A stretch of DNA of 64,000 nucleotides from Alienimonas californiensis. Lineage in GTDB: Bacteria > Planctomycetota > Planctomycetia > Planctomycetales > Planctomycetaceae. The position numbers and the translations under genes are program-made. The notes below the pieces were generated by a model. The model saw nothing but the letters and a program-made list of their open reading frames with translations, searched no databases and had not been told where the DNA came from. The stretch spans positions 2,746,823 to 2,810,822 of the forward strand of contig NZ_CP036265.1 in the NCBI RefSeq assembly GCF_007743815.1, read 5' to 3'. Positions within the stretch are counted from its first letter, which is position 1. Every line of letters starts with the position of its first letter. Shown piece after piece: positions 27,731 through 35,824 of the stretch.

Positions 27731-28746
27731 CGCCGGTAAATCGGCAGGAGGCGGGCCGGGACGCGGAGGGCGAGGACGGACATCGCGGTGGCGTATTCGT
27801 CGGAGATCAGGCTGCTGCGCCAGAAGACGCCGGGGGCGTCGGGGATCGCGGTGCGGACCAGTTCGTCCCGCATGGGGGGGAACCAGGCGGCCCAGGTGTC
27901 GCCGCCGGCCTGCCAGGCGGCCCGGGTGGCGTAGAACCGGCCGTAGTGCGGATAGGCCCCGCCGCCGCGCAGAGGACGTTGGGAGAGGAGGTAGCGGAGG
28001 CCGTCGGCGATCTCCGCCTCGACGGCCGGGTCGTTCAATCCGGCGGTCCGCAGGGCGCTGACGGCGGCGGCGCTGCGGGCGAAGCGGCTGCCCTCCCGAC
28101 GGTCGGCCTGATAGAAGAAGCCGCCGTCCGCCGGGTTCCGACAGCTGCGCACATAGGCGACCGCCGCCGGGACCACGCCGCCGGGCACGGGGATGCCGGC
28201 GTCTTTGGCGCTGCGGAGGGCGGCGATCTGGCAGACCGTCACGCTGATGTCCGCGTCGGCGGAGGTCGGCACGTAGCGCCAGCCGCCGGCGGCGTTCTGG
28301 CTGTCCGTGATGCGGCGCACGGCCCGGACGAGAGCGGCCCGGGCGGCGTCGGGATCGAACTGCGGTTCGGTCAATTCGCCGAGGATCTCGCAGAGGTACA
28401 GCGTGGCGAAGCCGTGCCCGTACATGGAGCCGTCGGGCGGGGTGTCCGGGGAGTCCGCGGCGAAGAACAGGCCGTCCGGCTGCTGGGAGTCGAGCAAAAA
28501 GCGGGCGGCGGCGGCGGCGTTTTCGGCGTGGGGGCCGCCGGTGGGCACGCTGCCGCCGCTGGCCCAGGCGAGGCCGCACAGGGCCGTCACCCCGACGTTC
28601 CGCCGGTAGCGGCGGCCGGAGCCGATCGAGCCGTCCGGCCGCTGTCGCAGGGCGAGCCAGCGGGCGCCGGCGTCGGCGGCGGCGACGCTCTGCGGGGTGG
28701 TCAGCCGCGGGGGGAGGTCGTCGGCGCTCGCCCCGGCCGGGTTCAT
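27727..28746 (-). CDS. Alpha-toroid (prenyltransferase/squalene-oxidase repeat) protein
   Basis: At least 339 residues of alpha/alpha-toroid repeats: ARWLALRQRPDGSIGSG, AARFLLDSQQPDGLFFAAD, ITDSQNAAGGWRYVPTS, VAYVRSCRNPADGGFFYQ and GLRYLLSQRPLRGGGAYPHYG. The only nearby ATG is 28746. However, a signal-peptide-like stretch (SRLVVAALVLVGMNPAGASA) lies in frame just upstream of it. The next in-frame start is GTG 28896, inside the preceding lipoprotein gene. The true start is therefore uncertain. It overlaps the NPCBM gene by 4 nt and runs convergent to a second toroid protein. Confidence 0.75.
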   Translation of the reverse strand: MNPAGASADDLPPRLTTPQSVAAADAGARWLALRQRPDGSIGSGRRYRRNVGVTALCGLAWASGGSVPTGGPHAENAAAAARFLLDSQQPDGLFFAADSPDTPPDGSMYGHGFATLYLCEILGELTEPQFDPDAARAALVRAVRRITDSQNAAGGWRYVPTSADADISVTVCQIAALRSAKDAGIPVPGGVVPAAVAYVRSCRNPADGGFFYQADRREGSRFARSAAAVSALRTAGLNDPAVEAEIADGLRYLLSQRPLRGGGAYPHYGRFYATRAAWQAGGDTWAAWFPPMRDELVRTAIPDAPGVFWRSSLISDEYATAMSVLALRVPARLLPIYRR

Positions 28747-28780
28747 GCCGACAAGAACGAGCGCCGCGACGACGAGTCGG

Positions 28781-29125
28781 CTACTGAACGACGTTCGGGT
28801 ACAGCCCGGCGGGGCCGGGGAACATGTCGAGCGGACCCTGCCCGGCCGGCGGGGCGGGCGCCCGGCGGTTCTGCAGCAGGGTGCGGGTGTCGTCACGGCC
28901 GGTCTGAAAGTCCGTCGGGCGGGTGAAGGTGTCCGGCCCCATGTCCTCGTCCGCGTACGGATCGAAGCGTTCCTGGCTCGGGCCCTCAATGTACGGCGGC
29001 GGGAGCGGTCCGGGCGTCGGCAACCGCGTGGCGAACGGATTGCAGCCCAGCGTCGCCCCGCACAGCGCGCAGCCCAGGGCGGCGATCAGGGGGCGGGCAG
29101 AGATGGGAAATCGACGTCCGTGCAC
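28781..29125 (-). CDS. Small putative lipoprotein, hypothetical
   Basis: A 114-residue protein with hydrophobic N-terminus and Cys near its end (LIAALGCALCGATLGC), suggesting a lipoprotein signal, although the lipobox is not perfect. The mature part is Pro-rich (PTPGPLPPPYIEGPSQE) and acidic, with no domain. It is first in the operon with the toroid and NPCBM proteins. Its 3' end overlaps the in-frame upstream extension of the toroid gene. Confidence 0.5.
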   Translation of the reverse strand: MHGRRFPISARPLIAALGCALCGATLGCNPFATRLPTPGPLPPPYIEGPSQERFDPYADEDMGPDTFTRPTDFQTGRDDTRTLLQNRRAPAPPAGQGPLDMFPGPAGLYPNVVQ

Positions 29126-29233
29126 GGGGGGCCGCCTCCTCGCGGCGGGCGAACTTTAGGCGAACTGCTACATTGTCGAAAGATCGACCCGATTCGGTCC
29201 CAGGCCCCTTCGCTCCCCGCTTTGTTCCGGCGT

Positions 29234-30046
29234 ATGTCCCCCCGCGTGTTGATCGTTCGAGCTCCCGGCACGAACTGCGACGAAGAAACGGCCCGCGCCT
29301 TCGAGACCGCCGGCGCCACCGCCGATCGGCTCCACCTGTTTCGGGTGTTGGAGGAGCCGGACCTGCTGGACCGCTACCAGATTTTCTGCGTGCCCGGCGG
29401 GTTCAGCTACGGCGACGACATCGGCAGCGGCGTGATCTTCTCCCGCCACCTCAACGGTCCGCTGGGCGAGGGCCTGGGACGGTTCCTGAACGCCGACAAA
29501 CTGATCCTGGGCATCTGCAACGGATTTCAGGTCCTGCTGAAATCCGGCCTGCTGCCCGGCGGCGGCGGGACTTGGGGGCGGCAGAACGAACCCGCCGCCA
29601 CCCTCACCTGGAACGAATCCGGCCGGTACGACTGCCGGTGGGTGCGGCTGCGGGTCGACCGCCCGGACCACGCCTTCCTGCGGGGCATGACCGACGTGGA
29701 GATGCCGATCGCCCACGCCGAGGGCCGCATCGCCGTCTCCGACCCCGCCGTGCTGGACGAGTGGGTGAAGAACGGCCACGTCGCCCTGCGGTACGCCCCG
29801 CGGAAAGGGGAGCTGCCGCCGGGCGGACCGACGGCGGACGTCACGCTGGCCGCCCCGGACAACCCGAACGGCTCCTTCGCGGACATCGCCGGCCTGTCGG
29901 ACGCCTCCGGCAAGGTGCTCGGCCTGATGCCCCACCCGGAGCGGTTCCAATACGCCCACCAGCATCCCCGCTGGACCCGGCTGGGACTGTCCGGCGAGGG
30001 GGCCGGGATGAAGCTGTTCCGCAACGCCGTCGAGTGGTTCGACTGA
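29234..30046 (+). CDS. purQ: Phosphoribosylformylglycinamidine synthase, glutaminase subunit
   Basis: A 270-residue class I glutamine amidotransferase supplying ammonia to PurL in purine synthesis. Diagnostic blocks are VLIVRAPGTNCDEETARAF at the N-terminus, VPGGFSYGDDIGSGVIFS, the nucleophile elbow GICNGFQVLLKSGLL, and MPHPERFQYAHQ with the catalytic His and Glu. It is slightly longer than the usual 220-230 residues through C-terminal insertions. No purL or purS lies next to it; purF is at 62078 and guaA at 13305, so purine genes are scattered. Confidence 0.93.
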   Translation: MSPRVLIVRAPGTNCDEETARAFETAGATADRLHLFRVLEEPDLLDRYQIFCVPGGFSYGDDIGSGVIFSRHLNGPLGEGLGRFLNADKLILGICNGFQVLLKSGLLPGGGGTWGRQNEPAATLTWNESGRYDCRWVRLRVDRPDHAFLRGMTDVEMPIAHAEGRIAVSDPAVLDEWVKNGHVALRYAPRKGELPPGGPTADVTLAAPDNPNGSFADIAGLSDASGKVLGLMPHPERFQYAHQHPRWTRLGLSGEGAGMKLFRNAVEWFD

Positions 30047-30067
30047 GCGTTCAGCGCTCGGGAGCGT

Positions 30068-30652
30068 TCAGTTGACGGGGCCTTCGCCGATGCCGTCCGG
30101 CCCGACGGGCGGCAGGCCGGGGGGCTGGACGGCCTCGTTCAGTTCCGGAACGTCAATCGAGGCCGGCAGCGGCATCGGGGCGGCGAGGGGGCTGGGCGCC
30201 GGGGCGGCGGGCGCCTGCATCCCCGGGCGGGCGGCCCCGCGGCGGTCGTCGAAGCGGTTCGCGTGGCCGGGGAACTGGTCGTAGCGGGCCGGCATCGGGG
30301 CGTGGACGTGCGTCGTGACCATCCGCGGCGGATGTTTCCGGCAACCCGCCGACAGGCCGGGGAAGGAGCAGAACGCCACCACCGGCGGCGTGTACGGGTC
30401 GCGGCGGCAGTCGCACTCCCGCACGCCGAGCAAATCGCACAGGCAGCCGTGCGTTCCGCAGAAATCGGTCCCGTAGCAGGCCGGCTTGGCGAAGCCGGCG
30501 TAGGCCCGGCCGGTGGTCGAATCGACGTACCCCGGCTTCAGGACGCAGCCGCTGCCCAGCAGGCCCGCCGCCGCGAACAGCAGCGGGAGACAGCGGAGGC
30601 CGGGGCGGCGGAGGCCGAAACGGCGGAGGGCGATCGGGGGGGCGGGAAGCAT
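30068..30652 (-). CDS. Cys-rich putative lipoprotein, hypothetical
   Basis: A 194-residue protein with a lipoprotein signal (LPLLFAAAGLLGSGC, Cys about residue 36). After it come nine Cys in about 70 residues (CYGTDFCGTHGCLCDLLGVRECDCRR), then a Pro/Ala-rich tail. The Cys cluster may bind metal or form disulfides. No named domain. It is convergent with purQ. Confidence 0.6.
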   Translation of the reverse strand: MLPAPPIALRRFGLRRPGLRCLPLLFAAAGLLGSGCVLKPGYVDSTTGRAYAGFAKPACYGTDFCGTHGCLCDLLGVRECDCRRDPYTPPVVAFCSFPGLSAGCRKHPPRMVTTHVHAPMPARYDQFPGHANRFDDRRGAARPGMQAPAAPAPSPLAAPMPLPASIDVPELNEAVQPPGLPPVGPDGIGEGPVN

Positions 30653-30878
30653 CGGGACCTCGAAGCGCGGACGTTTCCCCTATCGACCGCCGCGACGCGT
30701 CGATCCCGCACGGCCGGCGCCGCCCGTACAGCTTACCAACCGCCCGCGCGTCCGGATGGGGGCCGTTCCGAACCGGCGGGCCTTCGGGCGGGCCGACCGC
30801 TCCGCGGGATCGAGCCGATCGCGGCCGTCCCGTTACCATCCCGACGCCCTCGTTCGACGCGTCTCCCTCCCGGCTCCC

Positions 30879-32069
30879 GTGCCCGCGACCCCGGCTCCGC
30901 CCGCCAAACTGCTCAAACCCTCCGGGGAGGGGCCGTCGGACGATTACCGCCGGGTCACGTTCCGGCAGATGTGGAACCTCGGCGGGCTCACGCTGTGGGA
31001 GTGCGGCAATCGGGCGGTCGCCGGCTACCGGGAGCACAAGCTGGAGCACCGGGCGGTCTACTTCGCCTTCTACGCGCTGTTCTCCCTGGCGCCGGCACTG
31101 ATCGTCGCCGTCAGCACCATCGTGCTGACGACCAGCGACGAAGTCGGCCGCAACTTGTTGGAAGGGCTACGGACCACCGTTTCCGAAAGCCTGCCCGGCG
31201 ACGCCAGCATGCTGGTCAACACGCTGATCAGCGCCGAGGCCGCCGCCTTGCGGGAGAACACGAACGTCTATCTGGTCGGCTTCGGCTGGGTGTTCCTCGC
31301 CTACTCCGGCCGCGTGGCGCTGCTGACCGTTTCCAGCGGGCTGGACGCGGCCTACGGCGTGGACAAGCGCCGGCACTTCTGGCACCGCAACGCGATCGCG
31401 GTCGGCATCATCATGCTGACGGTGTTCTCCCTGCTGGCGCTCAGCGTGGTGTTGCAGTTCGCCACGGACGAATTGCTGATGCGGCTCGGCGGGAGCGAGC
31501 GCTTCACCTGGGCCCGGACCGTCGCGATCTACGGCTTCAAGTGGGTCTTCGCGATCGCCTTCCTGCTGGCGGCGGTGAGCCTCGTGTACACATTCGTGCC
31601 GAGTTGCCGGCTGCGGTGGACGCCGCTCTCCCCCGGCGGGGCGCTGTTCGCGGCGACGTTCCTCGTCTCCACCCAGGCGTTCCGCCTCTACATCCAGACC
31701 TTCGGCCGGTACAGCGACACCTACGGCGTGCTGGCCGGCGTCGTCGTCCTGATGACCTGGCTGTGGCTGACCGGCACGCTGCTGCTGTTCGGCGGGCAGG
31801 TGAACAGCGTGATCCACCGGCACGTCCTGGCCGAGCTGTTCCAGAAGGACCGCGAGGCCAGCCGGGCCGCCCGCAAGTACCCGCCGATCGGGGCGATCTC
31901 CGACCCCACCCCGGAGGAGGTGGACGAGGAGATCAGGCACGACGAGGCGGAGGCGAAAGAGAGCGACGCGCGGGAGAAGGAAGCGCGGGAGCACGCGGCG
32001 GAGGGGGGCGAGTCCGACGAGCGGGTCGGCGCCGTCAAGGCGACCGCAAAGACCGGCGCCGCCCCCTGA
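30879..32069 (+). CDS. YihY/BrkB family membrane protein
   Basis: A 396-residue protein starting at GTG 30879; ATG 30756 would add 41 Arg/Ser-rich residues. It has six membrane helices characteristic of the family. Recognisable segments are HRAVYFAFYALFSLAPALIVAV, LVGFGWVFLAYSGRVALLTVSSGLDAAY, GALFAATFLVSTQAFRLYIQ and GVLAGVVVLMTWLWLTGTLLLFGGQVNSV. The C-terminal 90 residues are a charged Glu/Lys/Ala-rich helix (EAEAKESDAREKEAREHAAE). The family's molecular function is unsettled. Confidence 0.85.
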   Translation: MPATPAPPAKLLKPSGEGPSDDYRRVTFRQMWNLGGLTLWECGNRAVAGYREHKLEHRAVYFAFYALFSLAPALIVAVSTIVLTTSDEVGRNLLEGLRTTVSESLPGDASMLVNTLISAEAAALRENTNVYLVGFGWVFLAYSGRVALLTVSSGLDAAYGVDKRRHFWHRNAIAVGIIMLTVFSLLALSVVLQFATDELLMRLGGSERFTWARTVAIYGFKWVFAIAFLLAAVSLVYTFVPSCRLRWTPLSPGGALFAATFLVSTQAFRLYIQTFGRYSDTYGVLAGVVVLMTWLWLTGTLLLFGGQVNSVIHRHVLAELFQKDREASRAARKYPPIGAISDPTPEEVDEEIRHDEAEAKESDAREKEAREHAAEGGESDERVGAVKATAKTGAAP

Positions 32070-32162
32070 GCTGGGCCGCGGACGGTGCCGGCGCAGCTTC
32101 CCTCCCGGCGTGAGCGAACGGAGGGGGCGGGGGAGCAATCCGAAAACTTTTCCGGAATCCGG

Positions 32163-32189
32163 TGAACCTTTCGAACCTCGGCGGCGTCT
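32163..32189 (+). promoter_or_regulatory. Candidate ECF-sigma-type promoter
   Basis: TGAACC (32163-32168) and CGTCT (32185-32189) are separated by 16 nt, matching the general ECF pattern of a GAAC-type -35 and CGTC-type -10. It lies about 165 nt upstream of the small candidate gene at 32356 and 875 nt upstream of the ECF sigma gene, which could therefore be autoregulated. Confidence 0.4.
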
Positions 32190-32355
32190 CCTGGGTAGAA
32201 CCCCGGCCGACGTCCCGCCGCCCCGCTCATCCCGGATCGGTTAGGATGTGGTCTGCGTTCGCTCCGCCCGGCGTGTGCCGGGTCGGATTTCGTCCTCGGT
32301 TACCCCCGTTCGTTCTCCCCCTCTGGTCTGCGGACACTGTCCGCGGGAGGCCCCG

Positions 32356-32682
32356 ATGCTGTTCCGCCACCACGACGCCGCCGCCCACACGAACGCCCTG
32401 AACGGGCTGTTCGATGCGGACGCCGTCGTGATTGGCGGACGCGGCCTCTCCATTGCGGAACCGCGCAAACAGCGCGAACCGCAACCGGCCGCGAGCCTCT
32501 CGCAACCAGGCTGTCCTGTCCCGGGCAGCCCCGTCGTCGGCGTATCCCCGACGACGACCGCGAGAACGGTCTCCGCCGTCGCGATGCCGATGCCCAGCCC
32601 CCAAACCGCCTCTGGGCGGTATAGCGGCCCCGCCGCACGGGTCTGGGCGTCGTGGGTGGTCAGTCCGGCCGTTTCGGCCTGA
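32356..32682 (+). CDS. Possible small hypothetical protein
   Basis: 108 codons from ATG 32356. The first 35 codons end almost without exception in G or C, as in the real genes of this window; the later codons are less regular. The product (MLFRHHDAAAHTNALNGLFD...) has no recognised domain or signal peptide. It follows the candidate ECF promoter. It may be a real small protein or a chance frame in a long leader. Confidence 0.28.
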   Translation: MLFRHHDAAAHTNALNGLFDADAVVIGGRGLSIAEPRKQREPQPAASLSQPGCPVPGSPVVGVSPTTTARTVSAVAMPMPSPQTASGRYSGPAARVWASWVVSPAVSA

Positions 32683-33050
32683 CGTCGGAGCCGCGGCCTT
32701 TCGCCGCCCTCCGCACCGCCCGCCCGCTGCCGCCCCCGCCGGGCGACCCGCGTTCGTTTCGTGTCTGAAACGTCGCCGGTCGCACCGAGTTGGGGTCGCT
32801 CCACATGTTCGCCCCTGTGCGGTCGCATGTTGAGCCGGGCCGTCGCCCCCGCTGCCAGAGCTCGCTGAGAACCCCCTCGCCGCGGCTGCGCCAATCGCGC
32901 GGCCGATCCCGGCCCGGCTGTGCCCTCCGCACCGCCCGGCCCGGACGCCTTCTCGCACGGCGACCCCCCGAACGGCGACGCCCGATTCCTCCCCCCGCCG
33001 GTTCCCGATTGGGAAACGCGGGGCCGGTCGGCCGTCGAACGCCCCGCTCG

Positions 33051-33057
33051 AAAGGAG
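33051..33057 (+). promoter_or_regulatory. Strong ribosome binding site of the ECF sigma gene
   Basis: AAAGGAG, 7 nt before ATG 33065. Clear Shine-Dalgarno sequences are rare in this window, so this one fixes the start. Confidence 0.7.
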
Positions 33058-33064
33058 CGAACCG

Positions 33065-33667
33065 ATGGACACGCTTTTCAGCAACGGCGCCCGGGCCGCC
33101 CGGGACGCCGGCAACATGGAGCCGGAGCGGCTCGTGCTGCTGGTCCGGGCCTCCCAGGCCGGCGACCGGGCCGCCTTCGGCGAACTCGCCGCCCACTTCG
33201 AGCCGACCGTTTTCGCCGTCGCACTGCGCCGGTTGCGGAACCGCTCCGAGGCCGCCGAGGTCACCCAGGACGTGCTGATGCGGGCGATGCGGAAGATCGG
33301 TCAGCTGGAAGAGCCCGAGCGGTTCGCCGGCTGGCTGAAGCAGGTCGCCGTCCGCATGAGCATCAACCGGGCCGTGCGGCGTCCCAAGGAGGCCGTCTGC
33401 GCCCCCGAGACCTTCGGCGGCGAGGCGACCGGCGGGGAGACCGCCCTCGACTCGCTGCTGCGGGGCGAGGCCGCGGCCCTCGTGCGGGGTTCGCTGGATC
33501 GGCTGAAGGAGCTCGACCGGCGGACGCTGACGGCGTTCTACTTCGAGGGGCGGTCCCTGAAGGAGATCGGCGAGGAGTTCGCCTGCCCCGTCGGCACCGT
33601 GAAGCGGCGGCTGCACACCGCCCGCGGTCGGTTGAAGGCGGAGCTGGCCTCCGTCATGTCCGCCTGA
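33065..33667 (+). CDS. ECF-type RNA polymerase sigma factor
   Basis: A 200-residue sigma-70 family factor. Region 2 covers residues about 20-90 (FEPTVFAVALRRLRNRSEAAEVTQDVLMRAMRKI); region 4 covers about 135-195 (LDRLKELDRRTLTAFYFEGRSLKEIGEEFACPVGTVKRRLHTARGRLKAEL). There is no region 3, so it is an ECF factor. No anti-sigma factor follows; the next gene is an EEP-family hydrolase. Control may be by autoregulation through the upstream ECF-type promoter, or by an unlinked partner. Confidence 0.92.
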   Translation: MDTLFSNGARAARDAGNMEPERLVLLVRASQAGDRAAFGELAAHFEPTVFAVALRRLRNRSEAAEVTQDVLMRAMRKIGQLEEPERFAGWLKQVAVRMSINRAVRRPKEAVCAPETFGGEATGGETALDSLLRGEAAALVRGSLDRLKELDRRTLTAFYFEGRSLKEIGEEFACPVGTVKRRLHTARGRLKAELASVMSA

Positions 33668-33777
33668 GTTGCTGAGCCCCGCTTGGGGGCCCAATTGAGA
33701 GTCCGCCGCCCGCCGGAGAGCCCGCTCCCCGGCGGGCGGCTTCGTGCGCGGGCGGCAGTTCGTCTACCTTCCCGGCC

Positions 33778-34734
33778 ATGGACGCCCCTTCCCCCGCACC
33801 CGCCGCGACGCGCTCAAGTGGGCGAACCGCGACGACGCTGTTACTGGGAGCGGTGCTGGGGGCGGGGGCCGTGCTAGTGGCCGGTTGGATCGACCGGGCA
33901 CCGGCGAACCCGCACGACACCCCGGCGTTCGTCGGCGCCCCGCTGCGGGGGACGGCGGCGGGGGAAACGACGGCGGGGGCCGCGTCCGAGTCCGCGGGCA
34001 CGTTTCGGCTGGTGGCCTGGAACGCCCACGGCCTCCGCGGAGCCGACGGCGACTACAACCCGGCGCTGACTGTGCAGTGGTTGCTGGCCTCTCGATTCGA
34101 CCTCGCCCTCCTCCAAGAGGTGCCCGGGCCCGCCGACGGCGCCGCCGAGGGACCGGCGTCCGGCATGCTCGGCCGGTTCACCGGTTCCTCCGCCGCATTC
34201 GTCGGGACGGAGCGCCGGTTCGGGGAGGAGCACACCGGCAACGCGGTCCTCTCCACTCTCCCGACCGGACCGGTGCACCGCATTCCGCTGCCGGACACCC
34301 GCGGCAAAGCGTTCCGCACCATGGTCCTCACGACCGTGTTCGTGCCGACCGAGCAGAATCCGGCGGGCGAAGCCGTCCGCGTGCTGAACGTCCATTTAAC
34401 GAAGCCGAACCTCGAACGGGGCCAGATCGAACGGGCGATCGACCTGTTCCTCGCGCTGGAGACGCCCTGCGTATTGGCCGGCGACTTCAATCAGCCGATC
34501 GACGCCCCGGCGCTAACCGGGCTGCTGGCCGTGGACGGGGTGACGGACGCCCTGGCCGCCCTCGACCCGGACGAAGTGCTGGCCTCGCTGCCGGTGGACA
34601 AGGAGAAAGTCGACCACATCTTCGTCCGCGGCCTGACCGTTGGCGAGGCGGCGGTGGTTCCCACCAAGGCCAGCGATCACCCGCTGTTCCGGGTCGATCT
34701 GCGGTTGCCGCGGGCGGCTCCCCCGACCCCGTGA
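33778..34734 (+). CDS. Membrane-anchored EEP-family hydrolase
   Basis: A 318-residue protein with one N-terminal membrane anchor (TTLLLGAVLGAGAVLVAGWI). The EEP domain shows RLVAWNAHGLRG, LALLQEVPGP (Glu metal ligand), VRVLNVHLTKPN, VLAGDFNQPID and terminal KASDHPLFRVDL with the catalytic Asp-His. It is the second EEP-family protein of the window but shares little beyond the motifs with the one at 1991. It lies 110 nt after the ECF gene and might be co-regulated. Substrate unknown. Confidence 0.8.
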   Translation: MDAPSPAPAATRSSGRTATTLLLGAVLGAGAVLVAGWIDRAPANPHDTPAFVGAPLRGTAAGETTAGAASESAGTFRLVAWNAHGLRGADGDYNPALTVQWLLASRFDLALLQEVPGPADGAAEGPASGMLGRFTGSSAAFVGTERRFGEEHTGNAVLSTLPTGPVHRIPLPDTRGKAFRTMVLTTVFVPTEQNPAGEAVRVLNVHLTKPNLERGQIERAIDLFLALETPCVLAGDFNQPIDAPALTGLLAVDGVTDALAALDPDEVLASLPVDKEKVDHIFVRGLTVGEAAVVPTKASDHPLFRVDLRLPRAAPPTP

Positions 34735-34806
34735 GAGCGCCGCAGGATCTCGCGTGAGCCCGGAGCGCAAGCTCCGGCCGTGCGTCGGCTGACGGCCGGA
34801 GCTTGC

Positions 34807-35795
34807 TAGGAAATTGCAACTAGCGGCGCAACGTCTTGCGCAAAAACGAGTTGGGCCTCACGGTAGCGGGTGTTCCACCATCCGCCCCGATCCCCCAGCG
34901 GGAGACCGCCGTGAGGCACCAACTCTGGACCGCGATCGTCGCCGAACTGGCCCGCCTGCACAACGGCCGGCCCGGCCGCGGGCAGCGGTTCAGCGACCGC
35001 CGGATCCTCGAGGTCTACTTCTTCGCCGTCGTCCGGAAGCTGCCGGTCCGCCACGCCTGCGACGCCCGCAACTGGCCGGTCTGGCTGCGGGGACGCCCGC
35101 TGCCCAGCCCCGCGGCGATGAGCCGCCGGATGCGGTCGCGGTCCGTCCGGGAGTTGCTGGCCGCCCTGGACCAGGCGGTCGTCCGCCCGCCGGCCGGGCG
35201 GGGCGACGGCGGCCTGGCCCACTGGATCGACAGCACGCCCCTGCCGATCGGCCCGACCTCGACCGACCGGCACGCCGCCTTCGGACACGCCGGCGGGACG
35301 AAGGCCAACGGCTACCGGCTGCACCTGTTTTTGCGAGGCGACGGGTCGGTCGCCGACTGGCGGCTGACGCCGATGAACCGCGACGAGCGGGTCATGGCCC
35401 GGCGGATGATCCGTTCGGCGAAGGCGACCGGCTACCTGGTCGGCGACGGGAACTTCGACGTCAACGCCCTGCACGGCGAGTGCGAGGTCCGGGGCGATCT
35501 GCGGCTGATCGCCCCCAAACGCAAAGGCGGCTTCGGCCGCCGCAAACACCGCCGGGGCCGCTACGAAAGCGCGGCGCTGCTGGCGGAGCCGCGGGGGCCG
35601 TTCGCGGCCGCGTTGATGACCGGCCGGATCGCGGTCGAGCGGTTCTTCGGGACGCTCAAGTCCGCCGGCACGGGCCTGATCGGCTTGCCGCCGTGGGTGC
35701 GGACGATGCCGCGGGTCCGGCCGTTCGTGATCACGCACCTGATCCTCGACGCCCTCCGCCGACGGGGCGCGGTTGCCGCTTGATGCAATTTCCTA
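34807..35795 (+). mobile_element. Complete insertion sequence, 989 bp, DDE transposase type
   Basis: The ends are imperfect inverted repeats: left TAGGAAATTGCAACTAGCGGC, right (as complement) TAGGAAATTGCATCAAGCGGC, 19 of 21 identical. They are flanked by a direct duplication TTGC (34803-34806 and 35796-35799). It encodes a single intact transposase. Ends and target duplication are proved by reconstruction of the interrupted palindrome. It resembles IS5/IS4-type elements, but the group is not certain. Confidence 0.9.
34911..35783 (+). CDS. Transposase (DDE, IS4/IS5-like)
   Basis: A 290-residue transposase. GTG 34911, preceded by a GGGAGA site, is preferred; an in-frame TTG at 34836 would add 25 residues. 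The N-terminal helical part (LWTAIVAELARLHNGRPGRG, RRILEVYFFAVVRKLP) probably binds the ends. The catalytic triad is apparent as Asp in HWIDSTPLPI, Asp in YLVGDGNFDVNAL and Glu in IAVERFFGTLKSAG. The frame is intact, so the element may be active. Its codon use is as GC-rich as the host genes, suggesting long residence in similar genomes. Confidence 0.88.
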   Translation: MRHQLWTAIVAELARLHNGRPGRGQRFSDRRILEVYFFAVVRKLPVRHACDARNWPVWLRGRPLPSPAAMSRRMRSRSVRELLAALDQAVVRPPAGRGDGGLAHWIDSTPLPIGPTSTDRHAAFGHAGGTKANGYRLHLFLRGDGSVADWRLTPMNRDERVMARRMIRSAKATGYLVGDGNFDVNALHGECEVRGDLRLIAPKRKGGFGRRKHRRGRYESAALLAEPRGPFAAALMTGRIAVERFFGTLKSAGTGLIGLPPWVRTMPRVRPFVITHLILDALRRRGAVAA

Positions 35796-35824
35796 TTGCG
35801 CTCCGGGCTCTCGGTCTTGAACCG

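Larger units (their letters stand above)
32070..33064. other. Long intergenic stretch upstream of the ECF sigma gene
   Basis: 995 nt with no gene of recognised family. It contains an ECF-type promoter (32163-32189) and one possible small gene (32356-32682). The remaining 380 nt before the sigma gene are GC-rich without clear coding periodicity. It is among the longest gene-poor stretches in the window. Confidence 0.5.
34756..35810. repeat. Intergenic palindrome split by the insertion sequence (GTGAGCCCG family)
   Basis: Left arm 34756-34781 (GAGCCCGGAGCGCAAGCTCC...) with loop 34782-34791. The right arm is 34792-34806 plus 35800-35810. Removing the element and one copy of TTGC restores a perfect 26-bp inverted repeat. 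It is related to the intact element at 40290-40385. Confidence 0.85.
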
